A DNA stretch of 22,622 nucleotides from an uncultured Collinsella sp. (GTDB lineage: Bacteria; Actinomycetota; Coriobacteriia; Coriobacteriales; Coriobacteriaceae), in NCBI GenBank assembly GCA_900542635.1, contig UQOJ01000034.1, positions 1 through 22,622 of the forward strand, in the 5' to 3' direction. Shown here one piece after another: positions 6,917 through 15,411 of the stretch (the stretch's first letter is position 1; the number at the start of each line of letters is the position of its first letter). A program made the translations under genes and the position numbers. The notes beneath the pieces are model-generated. The model saw only the letters and a list, made by a program, of their open reading frames with translations. It was not told the origin of the DNA and did not search any database.

Positions 6917-7744
6917 ATGCAAACTTACGAATCGGACGCCAACATCGGCAACATTAAGATTCTCGCCGTCGATATGGACAAGACGCTGCTGACCGACGAG
7001 CGTGTGCTGCCCCAGGGTCTTGATGAGCGCCTGGACAAGCTCGCCGACGCCGGCATCGTATTCTGCCCCGCCAGCGGACGTCCCGCCCCCAAGCTCGAGG
7101 AGATGTTCGAGGGCATCAAAAACCGCCTCGCCTTTTGCCCCGACAACGGAGCGTGCGTGATCTATCGCGGCAGCTATATCTATAAGAGCAATATTGACGT
7201 GGAGCTGTATCAGCAGGTCTTGAACCGTGCCTCGGAGGATCCTCGCGCTGTCCCCGTCCTGTGCTGCTTCGACGAGTTCTACGTGCTTGCCCGCGACCAT
7301 CAATACCACGACGAGATCAGCGTCTACTACAACACAATCAACTACGTCGACAGCTTTGAGGGCATTGATTTCGAGTCTAACAAGATTTCGGTCTTCTTCC
7401 CCGGCTACGACGCCGAGCCCGCTTTCCGCGAGACCTATAGCCCCGAGTTCTCGGACAAGCTCTACGTCACCAACGCCGGGCGCGAGTGGATCGACTTTAT
7501 GAACCTGGGCGTCGACAAGGGCGCCGGCGTCGCGCACCTGTGCGAACACCTGGGCATCGATATCGCCGATGCTGCCGCCGTGGGCGATACTTACAACGAT
7601 ATCCCCATGCTCGAGCGCGTCGGACATAGCTTTATCGTGGACAATGCCGAGGAGCACATGAACGCGCATGCCAAATGGCGCATTCCGAGCAACAACGACG
7701 GAGGCGTACTGACGCTCATCGACGCCATCCTGGCGGCTCGGTAA
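6917..7744 (+). CDS. Cof-type HAD-IIB family hydrolase (sugar or nucleotide phosphatase)
   Basis: This 275-residue protein is a haloacid dehalogenase-type phosphatase with a C2B cap. Motif I is VDMDKTLL, with nucleophile Asp19 and Asp21. Motif II is the Ser53 in PASGR, motif III is Lys201 in VDKGAG, and motif IV is GDTYNDIPML (223-232), which binds Mg2+. The middle third is the cap that sets substrate choice. Members act on phosphosugars, FMN, pyridoxal phosphate or other small phosphates, so the substrate cannot be named. The ribosome binding site is AAAGG about ten bases upstream. It is a single gene divergent from the argG leader and followed by a large palindrome. Confidence 0.9.
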   Translation: MQTYESDANIGNIKILAVDMDKTLLTDERVLPQGLDERLDKLADAGIVFCPASGRPAPKLEEMFEGIKNRLAFCPDNGACVIYRGSYIYKSNIDVELYQQVLNRASEDPRAVPVLCCFDEFYVLARDHQYHDEISVYYNTINYVDSFEGIDFESNKISVFFPGYDAEPAFRETYSPEFSDKLYVTNAGREWIDFMNLGVDKGAGVAHLCEHLGIDIADAAAVGDTYNDIPMLERVGHSFIVDNAEEHMNAHAKWRIPSNNDGGVLTLIDAILAAR

Positions 7745-7755
7745 CGTGGCTCGTC

Positions 7756-7885
7756 GGACCTGGCCGGGCGGCGCGGATTAGTTTTTCGTTCGGTCAGGTC
7801 CTGGGCTCGCTCGGAAAGCACATTAAGTGCTTTCCGGCTCGTGCGGAATCTACGAAAAACTTACCCGCCTCGCCCGGCCAGGTCC
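7756..7885. repeat. 130-bp compound palindrome between HAD gene and polA
   Basis: Three nested inverted repeats share one centre: 15 bp at 7756-7770 with 7871-7885, 10 bp at 7780-7789 with 7852-7861, and a 10-bp hairpin at 7812-7821 with 7827-7836 (loop ATTAA). It begins 11 bp after the HAD stop codon. It may serve as a transcription terminator, but it is far larger than one. Its right half contains CCGGCTCGTG and CGAAAA, weakly like the hairpin loops at 21502-21697. Confidence 0.6.
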
Positions 7886-7954
7886 TGCGGTGACTTGCTT
7901 GCCGTCTGGATGGCGTCTTGGCGCCTAGATACTTTGGCTGATGTTTATTGAACG

Positions 7955-7986
7955 AAGGACGCTCCTTGTTGATGAGGGGCGTCCTT
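7955..7986. terminator. Hairpin between HAD gene and polA 3' end
   Basis: An 11-bp stem (7955-7965 with 7976-7986, one wobble) with a 10-nt loop lies 35 bp beyond the polA stop codon. On the plus strand it is followed by CTGGTTTTGG. On the minus strand the tail is CGTTCAATAAA. It probably ends polA transcription and may act in both directions. Confidence 0.55.
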
Positions 7987-8021
7987 CTGGTTTTGGTTAC
8001 TTTGGAATTGTGGTCGTGCCC

Positions 8022-10772
8022 TTACTTGGCGTCTGCCCAGGTCACTCCAGTCGAAGCTTCGGCGATTAGGGGGACGCGGAGGTCTACTACGTGCTCCATG
8101 ACGTCGCGGACCATGGTGGTTAGGCGCTCGACTTCGTCGATGGGGCACTCAAAGTCCAGTTCGTCGTGCACTTGCAGGATCATGTGGGCGGCAAAGCCCT
8201 CTTCTTCCAGGCGGCGGCTTACGCGAGCCATGGCGATCTTGATGATATCGGCGGCGGTTCCCTGCATGGGATGGTTCATGGCCGTGCGCTCACCAAAGCC
8301 GCGGAGTTGCGGGTTTTTGGCCTTGAGCTCGGGAATATGGCGTCTGCGGCCATACATGGTCTCGGCGTAGCCCGTCTGCTTGGCACGTGCTACCACGTTG
8401 TCGAGGAACGTACGCACGCCCGGGTAGGCCTCGTAGTAGCGGTCGATCATGTCGCGCGCCTCGGCCATCGAGATATGCAGCGACTGCGACAGGCCGTAGG
8501 CCTGCTGACCATACACGATGCCAAAGTTCACGGCCTTGGCGCGACTGCGCAGGTCGGGCGTTACCTCGGACACCGGCACACCAAACACGCGCGCCGCCGT
8601 CTCGGCATGGAAGTCCTCGCCCTCGTTAAAGGCGCGCACCAAGTGCTCGTCACCCGAGAGATGTGCCAGCAGACGCAGCTCTATCTGCGAGTAGTCCACC
8701 GCCAAAAAGACGCTTCCTTCGCCTGCCGAAAACGCCGTCTTGACGGTACGACCCAGCTCCGAGCGCGTCGGGATGTTCTGCAGGTTCGGGTCGCTCGAGG
8801 ACAGACGCCCCGTTGCCGTGATGGTCTGGTTGTACGTGGTGTGCACGCGACCGTCACCACGGCGCAGCGGGCCCAGCGTATCCAGATAGGTGGACTTGAT
8901 TTTGGACTTTTCACGCCAATCCAAGATCAGACGCACGATTTCGTGGTCGCGGGCAAGGTCGCTCAACACCTTGGCGTTGGTCGAATAGTAGCCGCGCTTA
9001 GTCTTCTTGAGGCCCTTGGTCGGAAGCCCCATCACATCAAAGAGCACATGCGACAGCTGCATGGGACTGCCAATATTAAAGGTCTCGTCACCCGCCAGGT
9101 CGCGAATGCTGCGCTCGACCTCGGTGATCTGGGTCGCCAGGCCCTCGGACAGATTACGCAGGCGGTCGGGATCCACGAGCATGCCCGCGCGCTCCATCTT
9201 GGCAAGCACCGGCACGAGCGGCATCTCGATGCCATCGAACACGTTGGCGGCATTCTCACGGGCCATGCACTCGCGCAACGGCGTCACGAGCGCCAGTGTC
9301 AGAGCCGCAGTACGGGCGGCAGGCGCTGGAGCGTCCTCGCCGGCACCCTCTGCGCCGCGCGCCGCAGGCAGCGCCATCTGCAGATACGTATCGGCCAGAT
9401 ATGCCTCATCGAACTCGGAGCGATCGGAATCCAGCAGATAGGCAGCGACCACGGTATCGAAGATACGCGTGGAATCGGCAGCGAGCGGATCCATGAGCTC
9501 GGGCTCAGAAGAATCGATGGGCGAAAGCTCGTGCAGCAGCGCCTTCATATCCGGGCTCGCCACGCGGCCCTCCACAAACAGGCGCGCAAGCACGCCGGCA
9601 ATCACGCCGTGGGCGAAGTTAAAGCCATCGACTACGGCAGTGGTACCGCCGTCGCCCTCCTCGAGCGCGAACAGGCCCTTGGACGTCGCCAACCACAGCG
9701 TGCGCGTCAGTCCAAAGAGCGCGCCCTCTTCCTTGTCGTCGTCCACCACGGCGGCGACCCACTCGCCGGCATCAATCGCGCGGGAAACCTCAGCCGCAAC
9801 GGCACCAAGCGCGTCGGCATCGCCGGCGGCTGCGCGAACCATCGCAGGTATCTCAAACACACTGGAGGCAGCAGCAGCCCCGCCCTCGCCGCCGATCAGC
9901 GCCAAGAAACGGTTCTGCATGGCGGTGATACCAAGCGTGCCCAGCGCCGCGGACACTTCGTCGGCAGAAAACGCCGGGAAGGACGTTTCGTCAAAGTCGA
10001 GCTCGACGGGCGCATCGGTGCGAATGGTTGCGACCTTGCGGCTCAGCAGCGCATCGTCGATGTGCGCACGCAGGTTCTCGCCCATCTTGCCCTTGACCTC
10101 GTCGGCATGCGCGATGACCTCGTCCAAGCTGCCGTACTGTGCGATGAGCGCGCTCGCCTTTTTGGGGCCGATGCCCGGTACGCCGGGAATGTTGTCCGAC
10201 GCATCGCCCTTTAGACCGTAAAAATCGGGCACGAGCGCCGGCGTAATGCCGTGATACAGGTCGTCCACGCTCTCGGGCGTCATGATCGCCACGTCGGACA
10301 GGCCCTTGCGGGTCGAGACCACGTTGACGTGCTCGGTCACGAGTTGATACATGTCGCGGTCGCCGGTCACCAGCAGCATGTCGCAGCCGGCCTCTTCACC
10401 CAGGCGCGCCATGGTTCCCAGGATATCGTCGCCTTCCCAGCCCTCGGACTGCAGAATCGGCACGTTGAGCGCGGTGAGCAGCTCCTTGATCATCGGAAAC
10501 TGCGCATGCAGATCGGGGTCCATGGGCGGGCGTTGCGCCTTATACTGCGGCAGCATCTCCATGCGCACGCGCGGTTTGCCCTTGTCAAACGCCACAACAA
10601 CGCCGTCGGGGTTAAAGGCGTCAATCATCTTGAGAAACATGTTCAGAAAGCCAAAGATCGCGTTGGTGGGGCGCCCGTCCGGCGCATTCATGGTGGGCGG
10701 CACGGCGTGGAAGGCGCGGTGCATGAGCGAGTTGCCGTCGATAACGGCAAAGGTGCGGCGCTTGTCAGACAT
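8022..10772 (-). CDS. polA: DNA polymerase I
   Basis: The 916-residue enzyme carries an N-terminal 5' nuclease domain (FAVIDGNSLMHRAF near residue 8, then the GDASDNIPGVPGIGPKKA helix-hairpin-helix). A middle exonuclease-like domain follows, then a family A polymerase domain. Polymerase motif A is DYSQIELR (693-700), motif B is RSRAKAVNFGIVYG (742-755) and motif C is VHDE (868-871). The central domain lacks the DxE that coordinates metal for proofreading: the equivalent strand reads AAVVDDDKE. It is therefore probably inactive as a 3'-5' exonuclease, as in many Gram-positive Pol I enzymes. The start at MSDKRRTF has GAGG nine bases upstream and is preferred over an in-frame GTG 13 codons earlier. 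It functions in Okazaki fragment maturation and repair. Confidence 0.96.
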   Translation of the reverse strand: MSDKRRTFAVIDGNSLMHRAFHAVPPTMNAPDGRPTNAIFGFLNMFLKMIDAFNPDGVVVAFDKGKPRVRMEMLPQYKAQRPPMDPDLHAQFPMIKELLTALNVPILQSEGWEGDDILGTMARLGEEAGCDMLLVTGDRDMYQLVTEHVNVVSTRKGLSDVAIMTPESVDDLYHGITPALVPDFYGLKGDASDNIPGVPGIGPKKASALIAQYGSLDEVIAHADEVKGKMGENLRAHIDDALLSRKVATIRTDAPVELDFDETSFPAFSADEVSAALGTLGITAMQNRFLALIGGEGGAAAASSVFEIPAMVRAAAGDADALGAVAAEVSRAIDAGEWVAAVVDDDKEEGALFGLTRTLWLATSKGLFALEEGDGGTTAVVDGFNFAHGVIAGVLARLFVEGRVASPDMKALLHELSPIDSSEPELMDPLAADSTRIFDTVVAAYLLDSDRSEFDEAYLADTYLQMALPAARGAEGAGEDAPAPAARTAALTLALVTPLRECMARENAANVFDGIEMPLVPVLAKMERAGMLVDPDRLRNLSEGLATQITEVERSIRDLAGDETFNIGSPMQLSHVLFDVMGLPTKGLKKTKRGYYSTNAKVLSDLARDHEIVRLILDWREKSKIKSTYLDTLGPLRRGDGRVHTTYNQTITATGRLSSSDPNLQNIPTRSELGRTVKTAFSAGEGSVFLAVDYSQIELRLLAHLSGDEHLVRAFNEGEDFHAETAARVFGVPVSEVTPDLRSRAKAVNFGIVYGQQAYGLSQSLHISMAEARDMIDRYYEAYPGVRTFLDNVVARAKQTGYAETMYGRRRHIPELKAKNPQLRGFGERTAMNHPMQGTAADIIKIAMARVSRRLEEEGFAAHMILQVHDELDFECPIDEVERLTTMVRDVMEHVVDLRVPLIAEASTGVTWADAK

Positions 10773-10938
10773 ATTGAATACCTCGCTTTGGGCTGGGCAC
10801 GGTTTGCTCACACCAGTTTACACGCTCCCCGCCCCGCGGCCACCGCACATCAGGCTTCCCTGCCGCCGCGGGCCCGCGCGTGATACGATGGCTCACGGTA
10901 CATCAACCAGCACGATCGATCCGAAAGGAGCCTGCGTC

Positions 10939-12336
10939 ATGGAGCGTCCCTGCGCATGGAAAAAGTACACGCCACAGCAAGTCGAGGAACTCGAGGAGCT
11001 TTGCCGCGGCTATAAGCAGTTTTTGAGCGAGAATAAGACCGAGCGCCTGTGCGTCAAGACCGGCATCAAGATGGCCGAGGAGGCGGGCTACGTCGACTTG
11101 GAGACCGTGATTGCCGAGGGCCGCACGCTCAAGGCCGGCGACAAGGTGTACGCCGCCAATCACGGCAAGGACCTCATGCTCGTCAACCTGGGCACCGTCC
11201 CGCTCGAGCAGGGCTTTAACATCCTGGGTGCTCACGTGGACTCGCCGCGCCTGGACCTTAAGCAGAATCCCGCCTTCGAGGCCGGCGACATGGCCTACCT
11301 CGACACGCACTACTACGGCGGCGTCAAGAGCTACCACTGGGTGGCCTCCCCGCTTGCACTCGTGGGCGTCATCTGCAAAAAGGACGGCACCACCGTCGAC
11401 ATCAACATCGGCGACAAGGCAGACGATCCGGTCTTTACCATCTCCGACCTGCTGATCCACCTCTCGAGCGAGCAGATGTCCAAGCCCGCCAAGGACGCCG
11501 TCGACGCCGAGATCCTCGACGTGATCGTGGGCGGCCGTCCCGTCAAGTTTGACGAGGACGACAAGGACGCTCCCAAGGAGCCCGTCAAGCAGATGTTCCT
11601 GGACATCCTCAAGGAGCAGTACGGCGTCGAGGAGGAGGACTTCCTCTCCGCCGAGATCGAGGTCGTGCCCGCCGGTCCCGCCCGCGACATGGGCCTCGAC
11701 CGCTCCATGATTTTGGGCTATGGCCACGACGATCGTGTCTGCGCCTATCCGTCCATGCTCGCCCAGATCGACGTCGCCAACGTGGAGCGCACGAGCATCA
11801 CGCTCATCGTCGATAAGGAGGAGATCGGCTCCGTGGGTGCCACCGGTATGACGAGCCGCTTCTTCGAGAACACCGTCGCCGAGATCATGACGCTCGCCGG
11901 CGAGGATAGCCCGCTGGCCCTGCGCCGCGCGCTCGCCCGCAGCCGCATGCTCTCCTCCGACGTGTCCGCCGGTTTCGACCCGGGCTATGCCGGCAAGTTC
12001 GAGACGAAGAACGCCGCCTTTATGGGTCGTGGCCTGTGCTTTAACAAGTACACGGGCAGCCGCGGCAAGGGCGGTTCCAACGACGCCGATGCCGAGTACG
12101 TGGCCCTCGTCCGCGACATCATGGACGAGGCCGGCGTGGACTTCCAGACCTGTGAGCTCGGTCGCGTCAACGCGGGCGGTGGCGGCACCATTGCCTACAT
12201 CATGGCCAAGTATGGCATGAACGTCATCGACTCCGGCGTTGCCGTCCTGTCCATGCACGCCCTGTGGGAGGTCGCCAACAAGGCCGATATCTACGAGGCC
12301 TACCGCGGCTACAAAGCCTTCCTCGAGCGCGCCTAA
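10939..12336 (+). CDS. M18 family aminopeptidase (aspartyl aminopeptidase-like)
   Basis: The 465-residue cytosolic zinc metallopeptidase removes N-terminal residues, typically acidic ones, from peptides. The M18 metal-binding motifs are present: GAHVDSPRLDLKQNP with His99 and Asp101, DKEEIGSVGATG at 292-303 with the catalytic and metal-binding glutamates, GYGHDDRV at 260-267, and SMHALWE near the C-terminus with His440. Length fits the family. The frame is open far upstream, but AAAGGAG eight bases before this ATG sets the start. It diverges from polA and is followed by a strong terminator-like hairpin before yaaA. Candidate names include apeB; I leave the symbol blank because substrate preference cannot be read from sequence. 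Confidence 0.93.
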   Translation: MERPCAWKKYTPQQVEELEELCRGYKQFLSENKTERLCVKTGIKMAEEAGYVDLETVIAEGRTLKAGDKVYAANHGKDLMLVNLGTVPLEQGFNILGAHVDSPRLDLKQNPAFEAGDMAYLDTHYYGGVKSYHWVASPLALVGVICKKDGTTVDINIGDKADDPVFTISDLLIHLSSEQMSKPAKDAVDAEILDVIVGGRPVKFDEDDKDAPKEPVKQMFLDILKEQYGVEEEDFLSAEIEVVPAGPARDMGLDRSMILGYGHDDRVCAYPSMLAQIDVANVERTSITLIVDKEEIGSVGATGMTSRFFENTVAEIMTLAGEDSPLALRRALARSRMLSSDVSAGFDPGYAGKFETKNAAFMGRGLCFNKYTGSRGKGGSNDADAEYVALVRDIMDEAGVDFQTCELGRVNAGGGGTIAYIMAKYGMNVIDSGVAVLSMHALWEVANKADIYEAYRGYKAFLERA

Positions 12337-12375
12337 CAAACCCTCGTAAGGCGCACCAAACCAGCCCTTTATAAC

Positions 12376-12446
12376 TTGCGGTGGAATACGGACTAACCTG
12401 GCCTTCAACCGGCCCGCGCAGACCGCATTCCACCGCAACTTTTTTT
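12376..12446 (+). terminator. Long-stem terminator between M18 aminopeptidase and yaaA
   Basis: A 12-bp perfect stem (12376-12387 with 12427-12438) encloses a second GGCC/GGCC helix and is followed by seven T residues (12440-12446). It ends 15 bp before the yaaA start codon, so it either ends the aminopeptidase transcript or attenuates yaaA. Confidence 0.8.
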
Positions 12447-12461
12447 GGCAGAGGAGAGTTC

Positions 12462-13271
12462 ATGCTGCAGGTCATCATTTCGCCCGCCAAGCAGATACGC
12501 GCGGCCCAAGATGCTTTTGAAGTCCTGGGCATCCCACCCTTTGTGCGCGAGACGGCTCGCCTCCACCGCGCACTGCTAGATATCGAGCGGAATGAAGGCA
12601 GCGGCGGCCTGCAGGCGCTGTGGAACGTGAGTGACAAACTGCTGGGGCCTTGCCTCAACACCCTGCATGAGTTCGGGCCCATCCTGAAAAGCGGCGATCT
12701 CGACAATCCCGCACTCGCTCGCCACCTCTCCCCTGCCGTCATGTCCTATCACGGCATTCAATACCAGAGCATGGCACCCGAGGTGATGGATTCCGCGCAG
12801 CTCGCATGGCTGCAAGACCATCTGTGGATCCTCTCCGGCCTCTACGGGTGCGTTCGTCCCTTTCATGCCGTCGAACCGTATCGGCTGGAGATGGGCGCGA
12901 AGCTCGCCGTTGACGATGCCCGAGACCTCTACGCGTTTTGGAGCGACAAGCTCGCGCGGGCTATCGCCCCGGCAGGCTCAAACACCACGATCGTCAACCT
13001 CGCCAGCGTAGAGTATGCCAAAGCCGTTCTGCCCCACCTCGCGGGCGACGCCACGGTCGTCACATGCCTCTTTGGCGAGGGTATCCGCAACGGGAAGTCC
13101 ATCCAACGGTCGACCGCCAGCAAAAAGGCGCGCGGCTCCATGGCGCGGTGGATGGCAGAAAACAAGCTCGAGGATGCAAGCGAACTTACCGCATTCAACA
13201 TCGGCTATCGACACATCCCCGAGCTTTCAGACAAAAACACCCTGGTTTTCATGAACGCGCAGGCACAATAG
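12462..13271 (+). CDS. yaaA: YaaA family peroxide-stress protein (UPF0246/DUF328)
   Basis: The 269-residue protein begins LQVIISPAKQ, the family signature. It also carries YGCVRPFHAVEPYRLEMGAKL and NTTIVNLASVEYAKAV, both hallmark YaaA blocks. In E. coli YaaA lowers intracellular free iron during hydrogen peroxide stress and has DNA-binding ability; the biochemical activity is not settled. The frame is open upstream, but GAGGAG seven bases before this ATG fixes the start just after the T-run of the preceding hairpin. It is convergent with a membrane protein gene only 23 bp away. No OxyR-type site is recognisable. Confidence 0.93.
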   Translation: MLQVIISPAKQIRAAQDAFEVLGIPPFVRETARLHRALLDIERNEGSGGLQALWNVSDKLLGPCLNTLHEFGPILKSGDLDNPALARHLSPAVMSYHGIQYQSMAPEVMDSAQLAWLQDHLWILSGLYGCVRPFHAVEPYRLEMGAKLAVDDARDLYAFWSDKLARAIAPAGSNTTIVNLASVEYAKAVLPHLAGDATVVTCLFGEGIRNGKSIQRSTASKKARGSMARWMAENKLEDASELTAFNIGYRHIPELSDKNTLVFMNAQAQ

Positions 13272-13294
13272 ACCCGCCGTTTCCAAACACCTCG

Positions 13295-13810
13295 TTACTC
13301 CGCCAAGCCATCGGCCTTTGCAATCTCGCTCGTCGAGCCATCTTGGTAGGTAATCTTAACGTGCTCCACCTCGGATACCGCAGCGCCCGCCGGGGGCTCC
13401 AAGCGCCATTCCGTCAGCGCAATGTCCATGGTCGTGGGCACGTCCCCTTGATCTTTGAGCTTCACCGTCAGCGTTTTGAGCGTCGCATCAAACGTCACGC
13501 GTTCGATTTCTTCGCCCGGAATAGACCCGCCGCTCAGCTGCAGCTGCACAAACTCGTCGCGCGGATACCAATAGTCGCCCGGCGCGGCAACGGTATTGCC
13601 GCCCGTAACCTTCACTGTCATGATCGGCAGGGCATCGTCGGCCTCGAACTCCCATGCAGCGCCGCCGCGACCACCAAACGTCCAGATACAAAAGGCAATC
13701 ACCAGCACGGCAAGCACCGCAAAACCAATCGCAACCAACCCATGGTGCGCACGGCTTTCCTCGGCCGATACATCCCATTGTGTCTCTCGATATAGATGCT
13801 TGTCTTCCAT
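13295..13810 (-). CDS. Hypothetical single-pass membrane protein
   Basis: The 171-residue protein has a hydrophilic N-terminus, one transmembrane helix at about residues 24-45 (VAIGFAVLAVLVIAFCIWTF) and a soluble C-terminal domain of about 125 residues. That domain has alternating hydrophobic patterns typical of beta strands (DALPIMTVKVTG, RVTFDATLKTLTVKL, EHVKITYQDGS). The positive-inside pattern is weak, but the large domain is probably extracytoplasmic. GGGGAGG lies five bases before the ATG at 13810; a longer in-frame extension would run through the TPP riboswitch and thiC and is rejected. I do not recognise the family. The gene diverges from thiC and faces yaaA. Confidence 0.72.
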   Translation of the reverse strand: MEDKHLYRETQWDVSAEESRAHHGLVAIGFAVLAVLVIAFCIWTFGGRGGAAWEFEADDALPIMTVKVTGGNTVAAPGDYWYPRDEFVQLQLSGGSIPGEEIERVTFDATLKTLTVKLKDQGDVPTTMDIALTEWRLEPPAGAAVSEVEHVKITYQDGSTSEIAKADGLAE

Positions 13811-13860
13811 GTACGCCTCCCCACAGGCACGCTCGTTAGGCCAATCGTACCCATTCGAGC

Positions 13861-13866
13861 TATACT
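13861..13866 (+). promoter_or_regulatory. Candidate -10 element of thiC
   Basis: TATACT lies about 16 bp upstream of the riboswitch, which places the transcript start just before the aptamer. The -35 region is weak (TTAGGC with a 19-bp spacer). Confidence 0.35.
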
Positions 13867-13882
13867 TGAGCCCATTACATAA

Positions 13883-13973
13883 ACGGGGAGCTTGCAGGAC
13901 AAGACGGCAGGCTGAGACTGGGCGCGCCCGCCCTGACCCGCAAACCTGATATGGGTAATGCCAACGAAGGGAG
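13883..13973 (+). promoter_or_regulatory. TPP riboswitch (THI element) controlling thiC
   Basis: The conserved thiamine pyrophosphate aptamer strings are in order: CGGGGAGC, CTGAGA (13912-13917), ACCCG, ACCTGATATGGGTAATGCCA and the closing CGAAGGGAG. CGGG pairs with CCCG and GCTTGC with GCAGGC, as in the aptamer. The 3' end of the aptamer includes the thiC Shine-Dalgarno AAGGGAG, only eight bases from the ATG, and there is no separate terminator. Ligand binding is therefore expected to block translation initiation rather than transcription. Confidence 0.93.
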
Positions 13974-13981
13974 CCGTGCCA

Positions 13982-15316
13982 ATGAGCACACAGACCGAGC
14001 CCAAGCTCGTCACGCAAATCGACTTCGCCCGCGCCGGGCAGATCACGCCGCAGATGAAGGAAGTCGCCGAGCGCGAGCATCGCGACCCCGAGTACATCCG
14101 CGAGCGCGTGGCCGACGGCCGTATCGCCATTCCCGCCAACATCGTGCACATCAAAAAGGGCATGCGCGCCTTTGGCGTCGGTGAAGGCCTGTCCACCAAG
14201 GTCAACGTGAACTTGGGCATCTCGGGCGACAAGGCCGATGCCGCCGAGGAATGGAAGAAGGTCAAGATCGCCGAGGACTACGGCGCCGACGCCATCATGG
14301 ACCTCTCCAACTCGGGCAAGACGCGCCAGTTCCGCCAGCAGCTCATCGACGAGACGCCGCTCATGGTGGGCACCGTCCCCATGTACGACGCCATCGGCTA
14401 CATGGAAAAGCCGCTGGTCAAGCTCACCAAGGACGACCTGTTCGAGGTCGTGCGCGCGCACGCCGAGGACGGCGTGGACTTTATGACCATCCACTGCGGC
14501 ATCAACAAGTCGGTCACCAAGACTTTTAAGGAGACCGGCCGCCTGATGAACATCGTGAGCCGCGGCGGTTCACTGCTGTTTGGCTGGATGGAGGTCACCG
14601 GTAACGAGAACCCGTTCTATGAGTTCTACGACGAGTTGCTCGAGATTTGCCACGAGTACGACGTGACGATTTCGCTCGGCGACTCCTGCCGCCCGGGCTG
14701 TCTCTACGACTCCAACGACGCCACCGAGACCGCTGAGATGATCGAGCTGGGCAAGCTGTGCAAGCGCGCTTGGGCCGCCGGCGTCCAGGTCATGGTCGAG
14801 GGCCCGGGTCACATGGCGCTCGACGAGATCGCCGCCAACATGAAACTGCAGAAGCGCCTGTGCCACAATGCTCCGTTCTATGTGCTCGGACCGCTGGTGA
14901 CCGATATCGGCGTGGGTTACGACCACATCACCGCCGCCATCGGCGGCGCCATCTCCGCCAGCTCCGGTGCCGACTTCCTGTGCTACGTGACACCGGCCGA
15001 GCACCTATGCCTGCCTAACGCCCAGGATGTGCTCGACGGCCTCATGGCCACCAAGATCGCCGCACACGCCGCCGATATCGCCAAGAAGGTGCCCCACGCC
15101 CGCGACATGGACGACAGGATGGGCCAGGCACGCCGCAAGCTCGACTGGGACGCCATGTGGAAGTGCGCGCTCGACCCGGTTACGGGCAAGAAGCGCTACG
15201 AGGAGTCCCCCGCCGCCACCGAGGGCACTTGCACCATGTGTGGCAAGATGTGCGCCGTCCGAACCGTCAACAAGATCTTCGAGGGCACCACGATCGACCT
15301 TGGCATGGAGGACTAG
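13982..15316 (+). CDS. thiC: Phosphomethylpyrimidine synthase ThiC
   Basis: The 444-residue radical SAM enzyme rearranges 5-aminoimidazole ribotide into hydroxymethylpyrimidine phosphate for thiamine synthesis. It is the short form of ThiC found in many anaerobes. The C-terminal cluster motif reads CTMCGKMC (Cys417, Cys420, Cys424) and binds the [4Fe-4S] cluster. Core blocks such as NLGISGDKAD, MDLSNSGKTRQFR, IHCGINK, SLGDSCRPGC and MVEGPGHMALDEI are intact. The start MSTQTEP follows AAGGGAG by eight bases; an in-frame ATG eight codons earlier lies inside the riboswitch and is rejected. It is controlled by the TPP riboswitch immediately upstream and followed by thiD. Confidence 0.97.
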   Translation: MSTQTEPKLVTQIDFARAGQITPQMKEVAEREHRDPEYIRERVADGRIAIPANIVHIKKGMRAFGVGEGLSTKVNVNLGISGDKADAAEEWKKVKIAEDYGADAIMDLSNSGKTRQFRQQLIDETPLMVGTVPMYDAIGYMEKPLVKLTKDDLFEVVRAHAEDGVDFMTIHCGINKSVTKTFKETGRLMNIVSRGGSLLFGWMEVTGNENPFYEFYDELLEICHEYDVTISLGDSCRPGCLYDSNDATETAEMIELGKLCKRAWAAGVQVMVEGPGHMALDEIAANMKLQKRLCHNAPFYVLGPLVTDIGVGYDHITAAIGGAISASSGADFLCYVTPAEHLCLPNAQDVLDGLMATKIAAHAADIAKKVPHARDMDDRMGQARRKLDWDAMWKCALDPVTGKKRYEESPAATEGTCTMCGKMCAVRTVNKIFEGTTIDLGMED

Positions 15317-15411
15317 CCCTGTCGCCGCGGCCGCTTCTGGCGGCGAGCCGGTGCCTGTCAATTGTTGACGTGTGAACATTTGCTTGCATTTGCGTAAAGA
15401 TTGCATCGCCC

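Noticed and set aside
8166..10214. 682-codon open frame antisense to polA
   Set aside because: It mirrors polA codons in a high-GC genome, its composition is Arg/His/Gly-rich with no domain, and it has no ribosome binding site. Similar long antisense frames face cyuA, argH, argG and the M18 gene and were rejected for the same reason.
10773..10811. GTG start 13 codons upstream for polA
   Set aside because: The extension has no family similarity, while the ATG at 10772 has GAGG at suitable spacing and matches the usual Pol I N-terminus.
10903..12438. 511-codon minus-strand frame opposite the M18 aminopeptidase
   Set aside because: The plus-strand frame has complete M18 motifs and a good ribosome binding site; the antisense product is Val/Gly/His-rich and lacks recognisable structure.
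13811..14494. Upstream extension of the small membrane protein to a 399-codon frame
   Set aside because: It would run antisense through the TPP riboswitch and the start of thiC. The ATG at 13810 has GGGGAGG and gives a sensible N-terminus before the transmembrane helix.
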